Notes: generated from the sequence alone by a model not told the origin. A stretch of DNA of 5,189 nucleotides from an uncultured Erysipelotrichaceae bacterium (GCA_902767005.1 CACXFY010000081.1:1-5189); one strand, 5' to 3'. Positions 1 through 5,189 are shown, counted from the stretch's first letter. Numbers and translations: made by a program.

Positions 1-1
1 A

Positions 2-523
2 AGATATGATGATAATGGTTTTGATGTTAATGGTATCAATAATAGAACAAACCGTCCATATGATTTAAATGGTCTTGATATAGATGGGGTTAAAGTAGAA
101 TTAACACCAGAAGATGTTGCTTATTTAAATAAGTTAATAACACAAATTAATATTAGTAATCGAATGGGGATTGAAGATATATTTGAAGAAATTAAAGAAT
201 GGGATAGGGACTTATTATTAGAATCATCTTATGATATTGATAAAGATGAAATAATTGATAATGACTATTTAGAAGAATTTATTCAAGTTGTATATACTCG
301 TGGAATTAAAGATGATAATACATATTATACTAATGAAGATATATTTGAATTTATAAAAGAAAAAGCTGCTATTAAATATGAAGAAGATAGAAATAAAGAA
401 TTATATGAGATGTATAAAGAAGCATATCGTAGTAGTGATGAATATGTAGATTATGCTGATGAATATCCAGGTAGTAGACAATTCTATGAAGATAATGAAT
501 ATTTAAATAGATATTATTATTAA
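2..523 (+). CDS. 3' end of a gene for an acidic protein with NGFD-type repeats (5' end outside window)
   Basis: The reading frame is open from base 2 to the TAA at 521-523, giving the last 173 residues. The first in-frame ATG, at 164, has no ribosome binding site and the coding signal continues upstream of it, so the true start lies left of the window. Visible residues 2-30 carry Asn-Gly/Asp-Gly repeats (YDDNGFDVNGIN, then YDLNGLDIDG). Such repeats occur in tandem in some large proteins of low-GC bacteria, as far as I recall. The rest (about 33-173) is strongly acidic, probably helical, rich in Asp, Glu, Lys and Tyr, and ends in a Tyr-rich tail (YLNRYYY). There is no membrane segment or sorting motif at this C-terminus. 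It converges on the gene ending at 535 and shares its terminator. The function is unknown; a role as a structural or binding protein is only a guess. Confidence 0.8.
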   Translation, partial: RYDDNGFDVNGINNRTNRPYDLNGLDIDGVKVELTPEDVAYLNKLITQINISNRMGIEDIFEEIKEWDRDLLLESSYDIDKDEIIDNDYLEEFIQVVYTRGIKDDNTYYTNEDIFEFIKEKAAIKYEEDRNKELYEMYKEAYRSSDEYVDYADEYPGSRQFYEDNEYLNRYYY

Positions 524-525
524 AA

Positions 526-557
526 AAAAGACTATTATTTAATAGTCTTTTGTTTTT
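526..557. terminator. Bidirectional Rho-independent terminator between convergent genes
   Basis: An 11-bp perfect stem (526-536 paired with 541-551, arm AAAAGACTATT) closes a 4-base ATTT loop. On the plus strand it ends in TTTT, then G, then TTTTT. On the minus strand the descending arm runs into eight T. It follows the plus-strand stop at 521-523 by two bases and contains the minus-strand stop codon (535-537), so it can end transcription from both sides. Confidence 0.88.
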
Positions 558-1248
558 GTTTATGAAGCGTTTTTAATTGTTTATTATCTTCTTCTAATAA
601 TGTAGTAATGTCTGGTACGAAGTTATTAATTTGATCTAATAATTCTTCTATAATAGTTACTTCTTCTAATTGCTGTAAAATATAGTCATTAATAGGTGAA
701 GATATTTCTTCTCTTTGAACACTACCAGTTATTTGACTTCCTTGTTCATTATATTTTCTTGTTAAATTAGTTCTGATAGTTTGATTTTTTTCTGTATCTA
801 CTCTAAAGTCTTTTTTGAATGTGCCATCTAAGCCTGTTGTTTCTGATACTTTTAAATAACTAAAATAATTATCATGACAATGTACTTTAATACTTAATGA
901 TTTATAGCCTTGATCCATTCTTTCTTTTTTATAAAAGTTAATAGCATTTCCAGACATAGCAAAAGTATTTTTATTATATATGCTATCTTCTTCTTTTTCT
1001 TCGTAAATTACTTCATTATTAGAAATAGTTAATCTTTCATTTTTACTATTATTAATAATTACTTTTGAATTATTAAATTGAATATGATAGTCAATATCAT
1101 CTCTAGTAAAAGAATACTCATATAGATTATTATGTACATTTAGTATAGATAATTTATTATTATCTAGCATGTAATATACTTTGTTTTTTTCTACTACTTC
1201 TAGATTTAATGAGTTTAATATTTTATTAATTTTGTCGATATTTAACAT
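535..1248 (-). CDS. Hypothetical protein, 237 residues, no recognised family
   Basis: I do not recognise this protein. It starts at an ATG (1246-1248) behind a perfect GGAGGT site six bases upstream, and a strong promoter precedes it, so it is a real gene. There is no signal peptide or membrane segment, so it is probably cytoplasmic. Residues 1-85 look like a short helix followed by a beta-meander rich in Asn, Ile and Tyr. Residues 95-150 hold a second, probably beta-rich part with an HCHDNYFSYL stretch. Residues 186-237 look helical, with an acidic segment (LEEVTIIEELLDQI) and a Lys/Gln-rich tail (KQKQKTIK). Single Cys and His residues are present but there is no recognisable metal or catalytic motif. 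It appears monocistronic: its own promoter lies in the terminator of the gene behind it, and it ends in the terminator shared with the repeat-protein gene. Confidence 0.85.
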   Translation of the reverse strand: MLNIDKINKILNSLNLEVVEKNKVYYMLDNNKLSILNVHNNLYEYSFTRDDIDYHIQFNNSKVIINNSKNERLTISNNEVIYEEKEEDSIYNKNTFAMSGNAINFYKKERMDQGYKSLSIKVHCHDNYFSYLKVSETTGLDGTFKKDFRVDTEKNQTIRTNLTRKYNEQGSQITGSVQREEISSPINDYILQQLEEVTIIEELLDQINNFVPDITTLLEEDNKQLKTLHKQKQKTIK

Positions 1249-1254
1249 GATATT

Positions 1255-1260
1255 ACCTCC
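1255..1260 (-). promoter_or_regulatory. Ribosome binding site fixing the start at 1248
   Basis: The minus strand reads GGAGGT, six bases before the ATG. It is a near-perfect anti-16S match and supports this start. Confidence 0.9.
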
Positions 1261-1271
1261 GTTAGCTGTAT

Positions 1272-1300
1272 ATTATACAAAAAAAGTAATTATTTTTCAA
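1272..1300 (-). promoter_or_regulatory. Sigma-70/SigA-type promoter for the 237-residue gene
   Basis: On the minus strand, TTGAAA (1295-1300, five of six consensus bases) is followed by a 17-base spacer and a perfect TATAAT (1272-1277). Transcription should begin near 1265, giving a leader of about 17 bases that starts just before the GGAGGT site. The -35 box lies in the loop of the hairpin that terminates the preceding gene. Confidence 0.85.
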
Positions 1301-1316
1301 ATATAATTACTTTTTT
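1279..1316 (-). terminator. Rho-independent terminator of the propeller-like gene
   Basis: A 14-bp perfect inverted repeat (1280-1293 with 1303-1316) encloses a 9-base loop. In the minus-strand transcript it reads AAAAAAGTAATTAT, loop, ATAATTACTTTTTT, with seven T in the final run. The stop codon of the 308-residue gene (1290-1292) lies within the descending arm. The stem is almost all A-T pairs, so termination may be incomplete. Confidence 0.75.
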
Positions 1317-2216
1317 CATTTTTGGTAAGGCAGGAGTGTAAGCATCTGATGATGATTCAAATAAGATATGTAACTTATTATTTTTATAATACATACCTTC
1401 AGCCATAGGAGCAATTTTAGTTTTCTTAATTAAGTTTTTACTAGTAAATTTATAATATGGTATTTTATCATTATTTAGTTTATAAGTACTTGGTTTTTCC
1501 AATAAGACGTTGTTGTATTCTAAAAGATTAGAATTAATTAAATAGGTAAAAGAAGTGGTAAATAAGAAGTGATTATCTTTAGTTATTTCCATTCCTTGAA
1601 CCATTTTTGGTAAAGATATAATATAATTTGGATTATTATAATTAGTATCTTTATAAGCTAATAATAATGGATTATTATTTGGTACTTTATAAAAAGGATT
1701 TAAAAAGAAATCTCCAATGTATAATGTATCATTTTTATATAAGCAGAAATCTCCACGTATTGGTAATTTAGTATCTCTAATACTTTTAATAGATTTTTTA
1801 TTGGTATTGATTATTTGTTCTAAACTATATTCGTTTACTTCATAATCGCTTGTTATCCATACTGTATTATTATCAGTAGTAACACCACCCACATGATTAT
1901 TATTTATTCTATTATTATCTTTTAATAAGTCTAATGTCTTTATTAGTTTATTATTATTTAAATCAGTTATATATATTCTACTTACTTTATGTTTCTTATT
2001 ATATGATGTTTGTATTGCTATATTGTATTTACTTGAATAAGTTAATCCTTGAGGAATATATTTATCTTTATTACCTTGGACATTGTAGACTTCTTTATAA
2101 TGACTTTTATTTATTAAATAATGGATATTTAATCTTATATGATTTAGTATTAATAGAATTATAATTATACATACTATTATTACTAATACTTTTAATATTT
2201 TTTTTACTATTTTCAT
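1290..2216 (-). CDS. Membrane-anchored extracytoplasmic propeller-like protein
   Basis: The 308-residue protein has a short basic N-terminus (MKIVKKILK), one strong hydrophobic segment (about 8-26) without a lipobox or clear cleavage site, and a long polar domain. It is best read as a signal-anchored protein facing outward. The polar domain has spaced motifs typical of a secreted beta-propeller-like family that I recall from Clostridia and other Firmicutes: YIPQGLTY (53-60), SRIYITDL (79-86), NHVGGVTTD (107-115), MVQGMEIT (205-212), PMAEGMYY (270-277) and ILFESSSDAY (284-293). No catalytic residues are evident, so the role may be ligand binding or scaffolding. It starts at an ATG with AGGTGAT three bases upstream, and it is transcribed divergently from the CmpB-like gene. 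Asn and Lys are abundant, as expected at this base composition. I am fairly sure of the topology, less so of the fold, and cannot assign a function. Confidence 0.82.
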   Translation of the reverse strand: MKIVKKILKVLVIIVCIIIILLILNHIRLNIHYLINKSHYKEVYNVQGNKDKYIPQGLTYSSKYNIAIQTSYNKKHKVSRIYITDLNNNKLIKTLDLLKDNNRINNNHVGGVTTDNNTVWITSDYEVNEYSLEQIINTNKKSIKSIRDTKLPIRGDFCLYKNDTLYIGDFFLNPFYKVPNNNPLLLAYKDTNYNNPNYIISLPKMVQGMEITKDNHFLFTTSFTYLINSNLLEYNNVLLEKPSTYKLNNDKIPYYKFTSKNLIKKTKIAPMAEGMYYKNNKLHILFESSSDAYTPALPKMKKVIIFEK

Positions 2217-2219
2217 ATA

Positions 2220-2226
2220 ATCACCT
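2220..2226 (-). promoter_or_regulatory. Ribosome binding site of the propeller-like gene
   Basis: The minus strand reads AGGTGAT, then TAT, then ATG. The same AGGTGAT site and spacing precede the gene at the right edge of the window. Confidence 0.8.
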
Positions 2227-2232
2227 ATAATT

Positions 2233-2262
2233 ATTTTAACATACTTTTGCTTTGTGTTATAA
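2233..2262 (-). promoter_or_regulatory. Probable extended -10 promoter for the propeller-like gene
   Basis: The minus strand has TG-T-TAAAAT (-10 hexamer at 2233-2238), an extended -10. The best -35 is weak (TTATAA at 2257-2262, spacer 18, four of six). Predicted initiation near 2226 would leave a leader of about 10 bases, beginning at the AGGTGAT site. It overlaps the promoter of the divergent gene. Confidence 0.55.
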
Positions 2263-2263
2263 T
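2236..2263 (+). promoter_or_regulatory. Promoter for the CmpB-like membrane protein gene
   Basis: TTAACA (2236-2241, five of six) is followed by a 16-base spacer and TATAAT (2258-2263) preceded by TG at 2255-2256, a perfect extended -10. Initiation is expected near 2270, directly before the AGGAGG site, leaving about 12 leader bases. This placement argues against a TTG start at 2252. Confidence 0.82.
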
Positions 2264-2271
2264 CTTATTGT

Positions 2272-2277
2272 AGGAGG
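2272..2277 (+). promoter_or_regulatory. Ribosome binding site fixing the start at 2282
   Basis: AGGAGG lies four bases before the ATG at 2282-2284. The longer in-frame version starting at TTG 2252 would place this site inside the gene and its start codon upstream of the -10 box, so the ATG is preferred. Confidence 0.9.
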
Positions 2278-2281
2278 ATAC

Positions 2282-2917
2282 ATGAAAAAGATTGTTAAAG
2301 ATTATTTGAGTGATAAGTTAAAATTAGAGTTATGGCAAATAGTTGGAGTATTGTGTTTAGTATTTGTCTTTGCTGGTTTGTTTGGTTGGTTATATGAATT
2401 TATATTTTATTATTTTAATAGTGGTATGACTACTTGGTATATGCGAGGTTCTAACTTTATACCATGGATTAATATATACGCAACTGGTTCTATTATGATA
2501 ATATTTTTAACATATAAATTTAGAAAGAAACCTTGGTTAGTATTTTTAATAGCTGTTGTATCAACAGGAATACTTGAGTATTGTACTGGATTAGTAATGG
2601 ATAAAATATTTAATCTAAGATGTTGGGATTATAATACGGAGATACTTTCTTTTGGTAGTATTGGAGGATATGTATGTCTTAGAAGTGTATTAATATTTGG
2701 ACTATGTGGTTTAATGTTAATGTATTTGATATTACCAATATTTATTAAACTTAGTCAGGTAATGAATAAAAAAGCATTTTTAACTATTAGTATAGTATTA
2801 TTTAGTATTTTCTTATTTGATGAATTATATAATCTGTTGTTTGCTAGATGGTTTGGACTACCGAGGGCTACAGATATTTATAGTGATTTAGGTTTAAAAT
2901 ATATGAAGTACAGATAA
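2282..2917 (+). CDS. Putative ABC-transporter type IV (CmpB-like, PF06541) membrane protein
   Basis: The 211-residue protein has a basic N-terminus and about five hydrophobic segments (near 18-42, 60-79, 84-105, 130-156 and 164-187). Features matching the CmpB-like family are a GWLYE motif (35-39) at the end of the first helix, RGSNFIPWINIYATGS (55-70) in place of the usual RGFLxGPxxPIYGxG stretch, ILEYCTG (97-103), and CWDY (114-117) followed by a Gly-rich segment and CLR (132-134). The family name is a historical guess: no ATPase partner is present here, and its biochemical role is to my knowledge unsettled. The gene stands alone, divergent from the propeller-like gene through overlapping promoters, and ends in a terminator shared with the transferase gene. 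Family assignment is fairly sure from the motif order; transport activity is not shown. Confidence 0.85.
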   Translation: MKKIVKDYLSDKLKLELWQIVGVLCLVFVFAGLFGWLYEFIFYYFNSGMTTWYMRGSNFIPWINIYATGSIMIIFLTYKFRKKPWLVFLIAVVSTGILEYCTGLVMDKIFNLRCWDYNTEILSFGSIGGYVCLRSVLIFGLCGLMLMYLILPIFIKLSQVMNKKAFLTISIVLFSIFLFDELYNLLFARWFGLPRATDIYSDLGLKYMKYR

Positions 2918-2942
2918 AAAGAAGGATTATTATCCTTCTTTT
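2917..2942. terminator. Bidirectional Rho-independent terminator between convergent genes
   Basis: An 11-bp stem (2917-2927 with 2932-2942, arm AAAAGAAGGAT) closes a 4-base loop. The plus-strand gene stops at 2915-2917, and the minus-strand gene stops at 2930-2932, within the loop edge. T runs of four (plus) and five (minus) follow. Its size and design match the terminator at 526-557. Confidence 0.87.
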
Positions 2943-4456
2943 GTTGTTAAAATATTGTCTAAGTAATACTTAGATGAGTAAGATAAAATATCATCATATT
3001 TTTCTATACCATATTTTTCTGAGAATGTTTTTTTACCTGAATATAGGTTAACACCTACACCAAGTTGATTTCCTTCAATTTTTACACCCATAGCTGCTAA
3101 TGTAGTAGGGAACATATCCATAGTTGAGAATAATCTGTTTTTAGAATGTTGTTCTTCAATTGCAGAATTAATTATTAAGTTATAAACAACTCTATGAGTA
3201 TTTTCAACATATTGTGGTTTATAAGTTAGATGGTCTCCAACAATAAAGATTGTTGTATTATCATAAAAGCTTTGTTTTTGAGCCCATCTTACGAAGTCAT
3301 TTATTTGTTCAGCACTACAATATATAGCATTTGAATAATGTCTACTAAATGGATTAGAACATGATTTTTCTGTGAAACCATCTGGATGGTGTGTACCTGT
3401 TGTTAGAAGTGTTAAGTTAAATGGTTTATTTGCTTTAGCTAGTCTTGTTGCTTCTTCTTTAGCATATTCAAATACTTTAGAGTCTTCATAACCCCACCAT
3501 ACATTATAATCTTTTGATATCTTACCAGCGGCTATTGCTTCATAATAGTCAAATAATTTCATGTTTCCATGTGTTTTAAAGTAAATATCACGACTACCAA
3601 AAGCTTTGTTTGAACCCATGATAAATGTTTGATTATATCCTTCATCAGTTAGTAAATCATTAAGGGTATAAGCACCAGGTAGTAGTTCTTGATATTTATC
3701 AGTAGTTTCTAATATTTGATCTGGAGATATTTTTAATGGTAAACCAGATGTTTGTGATACTAAACTTCCTGTTGTAAAGTTAGTACCTGTGTATGAGTAG
3801 AAACCACCACGATCATCAGTATCAGAAAACATTGTATTTTCTTCAGTTAATTTTTCTAATGGTGACATAGCATTTTCTGTGTTGACACCACCATGTTCTT
3901 TATCAAAGAAACTAGTCTCTAAACTTTCAGCATATATATAAATAATGTTTCTTTTCTTTTCTGGGAATGTTATCTCTACATCTTGTGGATTTATATAATT
4001 CTTTTCAAAGAAATCCAAAGAATTGTTAAGATAATTTTTTTGTATATAATCAATTATTTCAATTCTATTTAAACTATAAATCACTAGTATTATTGGTACT
4101 ATGACAGCTAGTATTGTTAATAGTATTCTTAATATACTATTTTTTATTGTAAATCTTATTTCTTTTTTCCATAATTTAATATCTATTTCTGTACTATGAG
4201 CAGATAAGTAATTATAAGCTAGTTTTAGGAAGAAAAAGGCTAATAATGTAAATATAATACCTGTCATTAAGCCCCCATAAGCATAACTTTCTAAAATACT
4301 TGACTCTGTTGATTGTAATGGTGTAGATAACTGGAATAAAATCTCATCAAAGTTTAAAAAGTCAAAGTTTTGTAATGCCCAATGAACAGAAGTTGCGATT
4401 AGTATACAGATAAACAAAAAAAGAATAATAAGAATGTTTTTAATTATACTTCTCAT
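2930..4456 (-). CDS. Phosphoglycerol transferase-like membrane enzyme (OpgB/LtaS type, sulfatase domain PF00884)
   Basis: The 508-residue protein probably transfers phosphoglycerol from phosphatidylglycerol to a surface glycolipid or polysaccharide on the outer face of the membrane. Three membrane helices (about 5-22, 59-80, 107-128) precede an extracellular sulfatase/alkaline-phosphatase domain (about 168-475). Candidate catalytic and metal residues are Glu177 in IYAESLE, Thr228 in GTNFTTGS (nucleophile position), and Asp408-His409 in VGDHL. SRDIYFKTHGN (288-298) and GTHHPDG (354-360) fit substrate-pocket motifs. SQTSGLP (234-240) and the paired Cys366 and Cys380 (NAIYCSAEQ) are closer to OpgB-type enzymes than to classical LtaS, as is the three-helix rather than five-helix membrane part. 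The start overlaps the stop of the upstream 100-residue gene (ATGA), with AGGA seven bases ahead, which indicates an operon with coupled translation. The enzyme class is clear; the acceptor is unknown. Confidence 0.9.
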   Translation of the reverse strand: MRSIIKNILIILFLFICILIATSVHWALQNFDFLNFDEILFQLSTPLQSTESSILESYAYGGLMTGIIFTLLAFFFLKLAYNYLSAHSTEIDIKLWKKEIRFTIKNSILRILLTILAVIVPIILVIYSLNRIEIIDYIQKNYLNNSLDFFEKNYINPQDVEITFPEKKRNIIYIYAESLETSFFDKEHGGVNTENAMSPLEKLTEENTMFSDTDDRGGFYSYTGTNFTTGSLVSQTSGLPLKISPDQILETTDKYQELLPGAYTLNDLLTDEGYNQTFIMGSNKAFGSRDIYFKTHGNMKLFDYYEAIAAGKISKDYNVWWGYEDSKVFEYAKEEATRLAKANKPFNLTLLTTGTHHPDGFTEKSCSNPFSRHYSNAIYCSAEQINDFVRWAQKQSFYDNTTIFIVGDHLTYKPQYVENTHRVVYNLIINSAIEEQHSKNRLFSTMDMFPTTLAAMGVKIEGNQLGVGVNLYSGKKTFSEKYGIEKYDDILSYSSKYYLDNILTTKEG

Positions 4457-4755
4457 CTTTTATTCCTTTTTAATGATACTTTGATATTTTCTTGAAAATA
4501 ATTGATTATTCCTGGAAGTACAATTGCTAAAAAAGAACCAACTAGTAAATATAAAAATGACATTCTAATTGTAAAGATTCCATCTCCTACAATAGTGTGT
4601 GGATCTTCTAATAATAAAAGTGCAAACATAATACACATATTTATTAATAATGTATATCCACCATATTTAGCAATTATTTGATATGGTTTATCTTTTTCTT
4701 TTACGGCATGTTTAAGAGCTAATAAACCAGGTACTAGAAAACATATATATTTCAT
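4453..4755 (-). CDS. Small membrane protein in operon with the phosphoglycerol transferase
   Basis: The 100-residue protein has two clear hydrophobic segments (about 32-50 and 65-85), a weaker hydrophobic N-terminus (1-13) and a basic tail (SLKRNKR). The ATG at 4753-4755 is chosen because AGGAGGT stands six bases upstream. A longer reading frame from TTG at 4818 would run through the ribosome binding site and the -10 box. The TGA stop overlaps the ATG of the transferase gene by four bases, so the two are almost certainly co-transcribed and translationally coupled. I do not recognise the family. The tight linkage suggests a membrane partner of the transferase, for example an assembly or substrate-handling subunit, but no motif shows this. 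Confidence 0.82.
   Translation of the reverse strand: MKYICFLVPGLLALKHAVKEKDKPYQIIAKYGGYTLLINMCIMFALLLLEDPHTIVGDGIFTIRMSFLYLLVGSFLAIVLPGIINYFQENIKVSLKRNKR
4464..4467 (-). promoter_or_regulatory. Ribosome binding site of the transferase gene, inside the upstream gene
   Basis: The minus strand reads AGGA seven bases before the ATG at 4454-4456. It is weaker than the other sites in the window and lies within the last codons of the 100-residue gene, consistent with coupling through the ATGA overlap. Confidence 0.7.
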
Positions 4756-4761
4756 AATTGA

Positions 4762-4768
4762 ACCTCCT
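4762..4768 (-). promoter_or_regulatory. Ribosome binding site fixing the start at 4755
   Basis: The minus strand reads AGGAGGT, six bases before the ATG. It decides against the upstream TTG start at 4818. Confidence 0.9.
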
Positions 4769-4801
4769 ATATTTTGTTTATACAATAATATTATGACAAA
4801 T

Positions 4802-4831
4802 ATTATACAATTTTGCAATTTAATAAGTAAA
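4802..4831 (-). promoter_or_regulatory. Probable promoter of the transferase operon
   Basis: The minus strand has TTTACT (4826-4831, four of six), an 18-base spacer and a perfect TATAAT (4802-4807), giving a leader of about 40 bases. An alternative -10, TATAAA at 4777-4782, would give a shorter leader like those of the neighbouring genes but lacks a good -35 box. Confidence 0.55.
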
Positions 4832-4833
4832 TT

Positions 4834-4868
4834 TTCACAAAAAAATTTATTTTTTGATAAAATATAAT
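4834..4868 (+). promoter_or_regulatory. Probable promoter of the gene starting at 4885
   Basis: TTCACA (4834-4839, five of six) is followed by an 18-base spacer and TG-A-TAAAAT (hexamer at 4858-4863). A perfect TATAAT overlaps at 4863-4868 but lacks a -35 box at the right distance. The site lies back to back with the operon promoter on the other strand. Confidence 0.6.
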
Positions 4869-4874
4869 TAGAGT

Positions 4875-4881
4875 AGGTGAT
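4875..4881 (+). promoter_or_regulatory. Ribosome binding site of the gene starting at 4885
   Basis: AGGTGAT stands three bases before the ATG at 4885-4887. The other nearby ATG (4880-4882) is followed within one codon by a stop, so 4885 is the start. Confidence 0.85.
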
Positions 4882-4884
4882 GAT

Positions 4885-5189
4885 ATGATACTGGCTGTTA
4901 CTTGTGAAGGGGCATTAAATAATATTTTTTATGTTGTTAAAAACATTATGAATATTATTATGATTGTTACTCCTATTTTAGCAATTTTAATGTTTAGTAT
5001 TTTATTATTAAAAATGACTTTTTCTCCTGAAGATAAGAAATTGATAAAGAATCTTACTAATTCTTTGAAAGCAATGGTAATAATATTTTTTATACCAATG
5101 TTACTTACTTTAGTGATGTATGCTTTAGGAGAAAGTAATGATGTAAGTAAGTGTTACTTATCTGCTAGTAAGATGGATACTAATAGTAA
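4885..5189 (+). CDS. Two-helix membrane protein, 3' end outside window
   Basis: The frame is open from an ATG with an AGGTGAT site to the right edge, giving 101 residues and no stop. Two hydrophobic segments (about 16-43 and 61-82) flank a short charged hairpin containing SPEDKKLIKN (about 47-56). A proline sits in each helix (TPILA and IPMLL). A Cys-containing segment follows (SKCYLSASK). This layout, hydrophobic helix with Pro, charged turn, second helix ending near FxxP, resembles small two-helix proteins of low-GC gut bacteria sometimes likened to TrbC/VirB2 pilin subunits. That comparison is from memory and weak. Residues 1-15 could be a short leader but no cleavage site is evident. It is divergent from the transferase operon, with about 129 bases between starts. 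Existence of the gene is fairly sure; function is unknown. Confidence 0.75.
   Translation, partial: MILAVTCEGALNNIFYVVKNIMNIIMIVTPILAILMFSILLLKMTFSPEDKKLIKNLTNSLKAMVIIFFIPMLLTLVMYALGESNDVSKCYLSASKMDTNS

Noticed and set aside
1934..2164. A 76-codon plus-strand open frame opposite the propeller-like gene
   Set aside because: It has no ribosome binding site or promoter, and its Leu/Tyr-rich translation is what AT-rich antisense sequence gives. The opposite strand holds a well-supported gene.
2252..2281. TTG-initiated N-terminal extension of the CmpB-like protein
   Set aside because: The TTG lies upstream of the -10 box, and the extension would translate through the AGGAGG site of the ATG at 2282.
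4453..4456. Possible use of TGA as tryptophan (Mollicutes code)
   Set aside because: The Trp codons I checked are TGG, and the TGA here forms a normal ATGA stop/start overlap. Reading through it would add only two more codons before a TAA.
4756..4818. TTG-initiated 21-residue extension of the 100-residue membrane protein
   Set aside because: It spans the predicted -10 region and the AGGAGGT site, and the ATG at 4755 is ideally placed behind that site.
4841..4856. A and T runs that might be a terminator
   Set aside because: The arms do not pair into a convincing hairpin, and no gene ends nearby on either strand.
4756..4884. Possible small RNA or riboswitch in the 129-base divergent intergenic region
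   Set aside because: I could find no stable stem or known riboswitch pattern; the space is accounted for by two back-to-back promoters and the ribosome binding sites.

Overview
The window is very AT-rich (A+T roughly three quarters by eye). It has strong AGGAGG or AGGTGAT ribosome binding sites, TATAAT-type promoters and short hairpin terminators. Tryptophan is read from TGG, and TGA or TAA serve as stops, so the standard bacterial code fits. Together with the proteins encoded, this suggests a low-GC Firmicutes/Bacilli-type organism, possibly an uncultured gut lineage near the Mollicutes. That placement is inference; no marker gene is present.

Layout from left to right: (1) the 3' end of a plus-strand gene whose visible start carries Asn-Gly-Phe-Asp type repeats; (2) a bidirectional terminator shared with a convergent 237-residue protein of unknown function on the minus strand; (3) a minus-strand 308-residue membrane-anchored, propeller-like protein, whose terminator contains the -35 box of the gene that follows it; (4) a divergent plus-strand 211-residue multi-pass membrane protein of the putative ABC-transporter type IV (CmpB-like, PF06541) family; (5) a second shared bidirectional terminator; (6) a minus-strand two-gene operon, a 100-residue membrane protein overlapping by ATGA a 508-residue phosphoglycerol transferase of the sulfatase/alkaline-phosphatase fold (OpgB/LtaS-like); (7) a divergent plus-strand two-helix membrane protein cut by the right edge.

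Four of the seven genes encode clear membrane or surface proteins and a fifth (the right-edge gene) probably does, so the window reads as cell-envelope housekeeping. No common pathway can be shown except for the transferase operon, which probably adds phosphoglycerol groups to a surface glycolipid or polysaccharide. Genes are packed tightly: there is no gene-free stretch over 300 bases, stop codons lie inside terminator hairpins, divergent promoters abut or overlap, and most leaders are predicted to be only about 10 to 20 bases.

I see no RNA gene, CRISPR array, insertion sequence or att site. I do not see convincing evidence of a new multi-gene system. The most open items are the 237-residue orphan, the repeat protein cut at the left edge, the 100-residue partner of the transferase, and the cut two-helix protein at the right edge.
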